Assembly: GCA_025363025.1 (NCBI GenBank) | Contig: JANYEO010000120.1 | Span: forward strand, 1 to 7,350 | Source of the DNA: Opitutia bacterium | Lineage (GTDB): Bacteria; Verrucomicrobiota; Verrucomicrobiia; Opitutales; JANYEO01 | Direction: 5' to 3' | Length of the DNA: 7,350 bases | Shown: piece after piece, positions 5,223-7,350 of the stretch | Position numbering within the stretch: the stretch's first letter is position 1 | How the letters are laid out: the number at the start of each line of letters is the position of its first letter | Made by a program: the position numbers and the translations under genes | The notes under the pieces: model-generated | The model's input: only the letters and a program-made list of their open reading frames with translations | Told to the model about the DNA's origin: nothing | Database searches by the model: none

Positions 5223-6221
5223 TTATTGACCGTCATTTACGGCAGTTGTTAATACGGCACTCTTAAGTCCAGGTAAGAAGGGGGAGAACCCTTCGGTGGT
5301 TGTACGGAGGGCATTTTGGACCATCCCCATTTTTGCGTCTAAATTATCAACAAGAGAAACAAAGACGGCCTCAGGGGTTGCAGCCATAACAGCCGCGCCC
5401 CATTCGAGCTCCCCTTGGTGACTGAGGATGATGTGCTCTAACCTTTCGAGGAGGCCTTCCTCTAAACCGCTTTGCAATGCGGCTTTGCGGACCATGCGGT
5501 ACCCTAGGACCACGTGCCCTTGGAGGAGGCCGGCTTGGCTTTTCTTCGTTACGCGCTCGCCTGTATATTCAACTGTTTTCCCAATATCATGTAGAATGAT
5601 GCCCGTCAAAGCGAGGGCTGCGTGCACTTCTGGGTATACGGGGAAAAGCGCTTTTGCAGCCCGTGCCATGTGGACTGTGTGTTCCATAAGTCCATGACGG
5701 TAAGAATGATGCATGGATATTGCCCCCGGCGTTTGGCGGAATGCCTCCCCAATGTCATCCATAACGCGCTGGGCTGTGGCCTGGAGTTCTGGGTGCTCGA
5801 TGGACTGGATGTGGCTTAAAAGCTCATCCCAAAGGCCTTCTGGGCTTTCCGTTGAGCTGGGGACGAGCTTGGAGAGCCAATCTTCTGCCGCCACTTGTTG
5901 TTCATTAAGCGCGTTTACATGAGTTAAGCGCGGGCTTAGGCGTTCTTGGTAATAGTCTGTTTGTCCTTGTACTTGAACGACTTGCCCATCCTTGCTGCTT
6001 TTGAAAAAAGTAAAAAGCGCGGTATTGCCAAAACAGTTAACCGTTAAACTCCCTGTTGCATCTGATAGCTCTACCACCAGGAACTCCGCTCCAGTCCTCG
6101 CTGTGCGGCTAGTCACCTTGTTTTGCAAGAAGACGCTATGGAAGGTAAGCCCGCTTGTTTCCGCCCCTAAGGCTTTGAGCGTTGCTACGGTATAGAGTTG
6201 ATTATCAAGGTTTAAATCCAC
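5223..6221 (-). CDS. yhaM: YhaM-like 3'-5' exoribonuclease: OB-fold plus HD domain
   Basis: This 332-residue protein has the two-part build of the YhaM family, which degrades single-stranded RNA or DNA from the 3' end in the cytoplasm. An N-terminal OB-fold (about 25-105) shows FLVVELSDATGSLTVNCFG and then VVQVQGQTDYYQERLSPRL. A C-terminal metal-dependent HD domain (about 165-310) has GLMEHT (His181), ILHDIGK (His211-Asp212), QGHVVLG (His236), LSHQGELEWG (His268) and VSLVDNLDAKM (Asp292, Asp295), so the metal ligands look intact. Length fits the family (B. subtilis YhaM is about 314 residues). The start is a GTG at 6219-6221 with no clear Shine-Dalgarno; no ATG lies near it in frame. It begins 10 bases after the mgtE-like stop, so the two probably share a transcript. 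The family is known best from Firmicutes, but similar OB-HD proteins occur elsewhere. The gene symbol is by similarity of architecture, not proven orthology. Confidence 0.82.
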   Translation of the reverse strand: MDLNLDNQLYTVATLKALGAETSGLTFHSVFLQNKVTSRTARTGAEFLVVELSDATGSLTVNCFGNTALFTFFKSSKDGQVVQVQGQTDYYQERLSPRLTHVNALNEQQVAAEDWLSKLVPSSTESPEGLWDELLSHIQSIEHPELQATAQRVMDDIGEAFRQTPGAISMHHSYRHGLMEHTVHMARAAKALFPVYPEVHAALALTGIILHDIGKTVEYTGERVTKKSQAGLLQGHVVLGYRMVRKAALQSGLEEGLLERLEHIILSHQGELEWGAAVMAATPEAVFVSLVDNLDAKMGMVQNALRTTTEGFSPFLPGLKSAVLTTAVNDGQ

Positions 6222-6231
6222 AAGAAGTATT

Positions 6232-7350
6232 TTAAGTTAAGATTAGCCAGGTTCCTAGGCTGAGGAAGATGAGGTAGCCGGCCATGTCGGTGATGGCAGT
6301 TAAAAAGATGGAGGAGCTTTGAGCTGGGTCTAGGTGTAAGCGTTTGAGGAAGAGGGGGATGAAGGCCCCAACGGTGCCGGCTAGGGCCATGTTAAGAATG
6401 CAGGAGATGAAGATGACGATAGCCAATTTTAAATGACGCGTCCAGAACCAGGCAAGGGTGGCCGCGATGAGGCCTAGGGCGATGCCGTTTAAGAGGCCTT
6501 TGAGGCATTCCCGCAGGCATACCCAGGGGCTGTCTTGGGGTTGAAGCTCCCCCAGGGCTAGGCTACGGATAGAGACGGCGAGGGTTTGGGCCCCTGTATT
6601 GCCGCCGAGGCTTGCGATGAGAGACATGAAGACCGCGAGAAAGGTGAAGGACTCTATCTCGCTATTAAAGGTTGAAATAATCCAAGAGCCCATGAAGGCG
6701 GTAAGCAGGTTGACTAAGAGCCAGGGGCTACGACGGCTGACGCTAAAGGCAATGCCATGGTGGATGCTTTCATCTGGGCCGGCCCCTACGAGCCGCTGGA
6801 TATCTTCTGTGGCTTCTTCCTGGATAATGTCGATGACATCGTCGTAAGTTACGATCCCCAGCAGGCGGTATTGATCATCTACCACGGGGAGGGCGGATAA
6901 ATTTAAATCTGCTAGGGAGAGGGCAACGGCTTCCTTATCATCCGTCGCATGGCAGACGCCTTGGAGGGCGATATGGGCGATATCGGCTACATATTCTTCT
7001 GGACGGGCCAGGAGTAAGTCGCGGATGGAGAGGACGCCTTCGAGTTTACGATCTTCCCCCAGGGCATAGATGTAGTGGAAGTGTTCTACCTTGTCTTTAA
7101 TTTCCCGTAGGTGGCGGATGGCTTCGTCAATGGTAGCGGTGATGGGGATGGTAGCTACATCCGGGTTCATGATGCCCCCGGCTGTGTCTTCATCATAGGC
7201 CATGAGGCGGCGTACGGTGGCCGCAGTCTCGGGTAAGAGCTTTCCTAGTAGGCGGTTGCGGTCGCTCTCGTCTAGCTCGCGAACAACGTCTGCGGCGTCA
7301 TCTGCATCGAGCTCTTCCAAAATTTTGACGGCCCGCCACTCCCGCATGGC
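6232..7350 (-). CDS. mgtE: Magnesium transporter MgtE, 5' partial
   Basis: This is the C-terminal 371-plus residues of an MgtE-type Mg2+ channel of the inner membrane. The frame stays open to the window edge, so the ATG at 7347 is internal and the first part of the N domain is missing. Counting from that Met: the end of the acidic helical N domain (1-50, with LDADDAADVVRELDESDR), the linker YDEDTAGGIM (51-60), CBS domain 1 (about 60-115), CBS domain 2 (about 120-178), then the membrane domain (about 205-371) with some five helices. Family hallmarks are SLGGNTGAQTLAVSIRSLA (247-264), LHLDPAQSSS and TAITD, whose Asp344 matches the pore Asp that binds Mg2+ in Thermus MgtE. The acidic N and CBS domains are the cytosolic Mg2+ sensor that closes the pore. 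A YhaM-like gene follows after 10 bases. No M-box riboswitch can be sought because the 5' end lies outside. Confidence 0.95.
   Translation of the reverse strand, partial: AMREWRAVKILEELDADDAADVVRELDESDRNRLLGKLLPETAATVRRLMAYDEDTAGGIMNPDVATIPITATIDEAIRHLREIKDKVEHFHYIYALGEDRKLEGVLSIRDLLLARPEEYVADIAHIALQGVCHATDDKEAVALSLADLNLSALPVVDDQYRLLGIVTYDDVIDIIQEEATEDIQRLVGAGPDESIHHGIAFSVSRRSPWLLVNLLTAFMGSWIISTFNSEIESFTFLAVFMSLIASLGGNTGAQTLAVSIRSLALGELQPQDSPWVCLRECLKGLLNGIALGLIAATLAWFWTRHLKLAIVIFISCILNMALAGTVGAFIPLFLKRLHLDPAQSSSIFLTAITDMAGYLIFLSLGTWLILT

Noticed and set aside
5428..6195. Several + strand open frames of 65-89 residues
   Set aside because: They lie antisense within the YhaM-like gene and show no domain, start signal or composition of a real protein.

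Overview
The window is chromosomal DNA from a bacterium that is probably Gram-negative. It encodes an outer-membrane-type polysaccharide export protein and a set of type II secretion/type IV pilus-like minor pseudopilins. Two of the three pseudopilins carry Ala rather than Gly before the prepilin cleavage site, and a YhaM-like OB-HD nuclease lies beside an MgtE magnesium transporter. This mix would fit the Verrucomicrobiota/Planctomycetes side of the tree, but that is a weak inference: no rRNA or other marker gene is present.

Layout. On the + strand, positions 1-896 hold the 3' part of a Wza-like SLBB polysaccharide export gene. Positions 897-1194 are non-coding, with a dispersed repeat (copy A) and then an A/T-rich leader. 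Positions 1195-2256 encode an unrecognised exported protein with an acidic tract and a Ser/Pro tract, closed by a strong terminator at 2284-2336. A compact pseudopilin cluster follows: GspH-like (2355-2906), a second repeat (copy B, 2920-3001), GspI-like (3019-3465), GspJ-like (3465-4055) and an M23/LytM metallopeptidase (4052-5074). The last three genes overlap by 1 and 4 bases and are surely one translationally coupled unit. Positions 5075-5222 lie between convergent genes and hold three tandem copies of a 36-base palindromic unit. On the - strand, a YhaM-like 3'-5' exoribonuclease (5223-6221) lies 10 bases downstream of an MgtE Mg2+ transporter (6232-7350, cut by the window edge), probably in one transcript.

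How the genes fit together. The H-I-J order of minor pseudopilins matches the tip of a type II secretion pseudopilus. The place where gspK is often found is taken by a secreted peptidoglycan hydrolase-type peptidase, which could open or remodel the wall for the machine or be linked to it in some other way. The mgtE-yhaM pair has no obvious link to the pilin cluster. The exported acidic protein is a separate transcription unit of more A/T-rich composition, and together with the first pseudopilin it is bracketed by the two directly oriented repeats.

I found no CRISPR array, tRNA, rRNA, transposase or recognisable defence system. The least explained items are the diverged 82-base dispersed repeat, the tandem palindrome array, the orphan exported protein and the pseudopilin-M23 arrangement.
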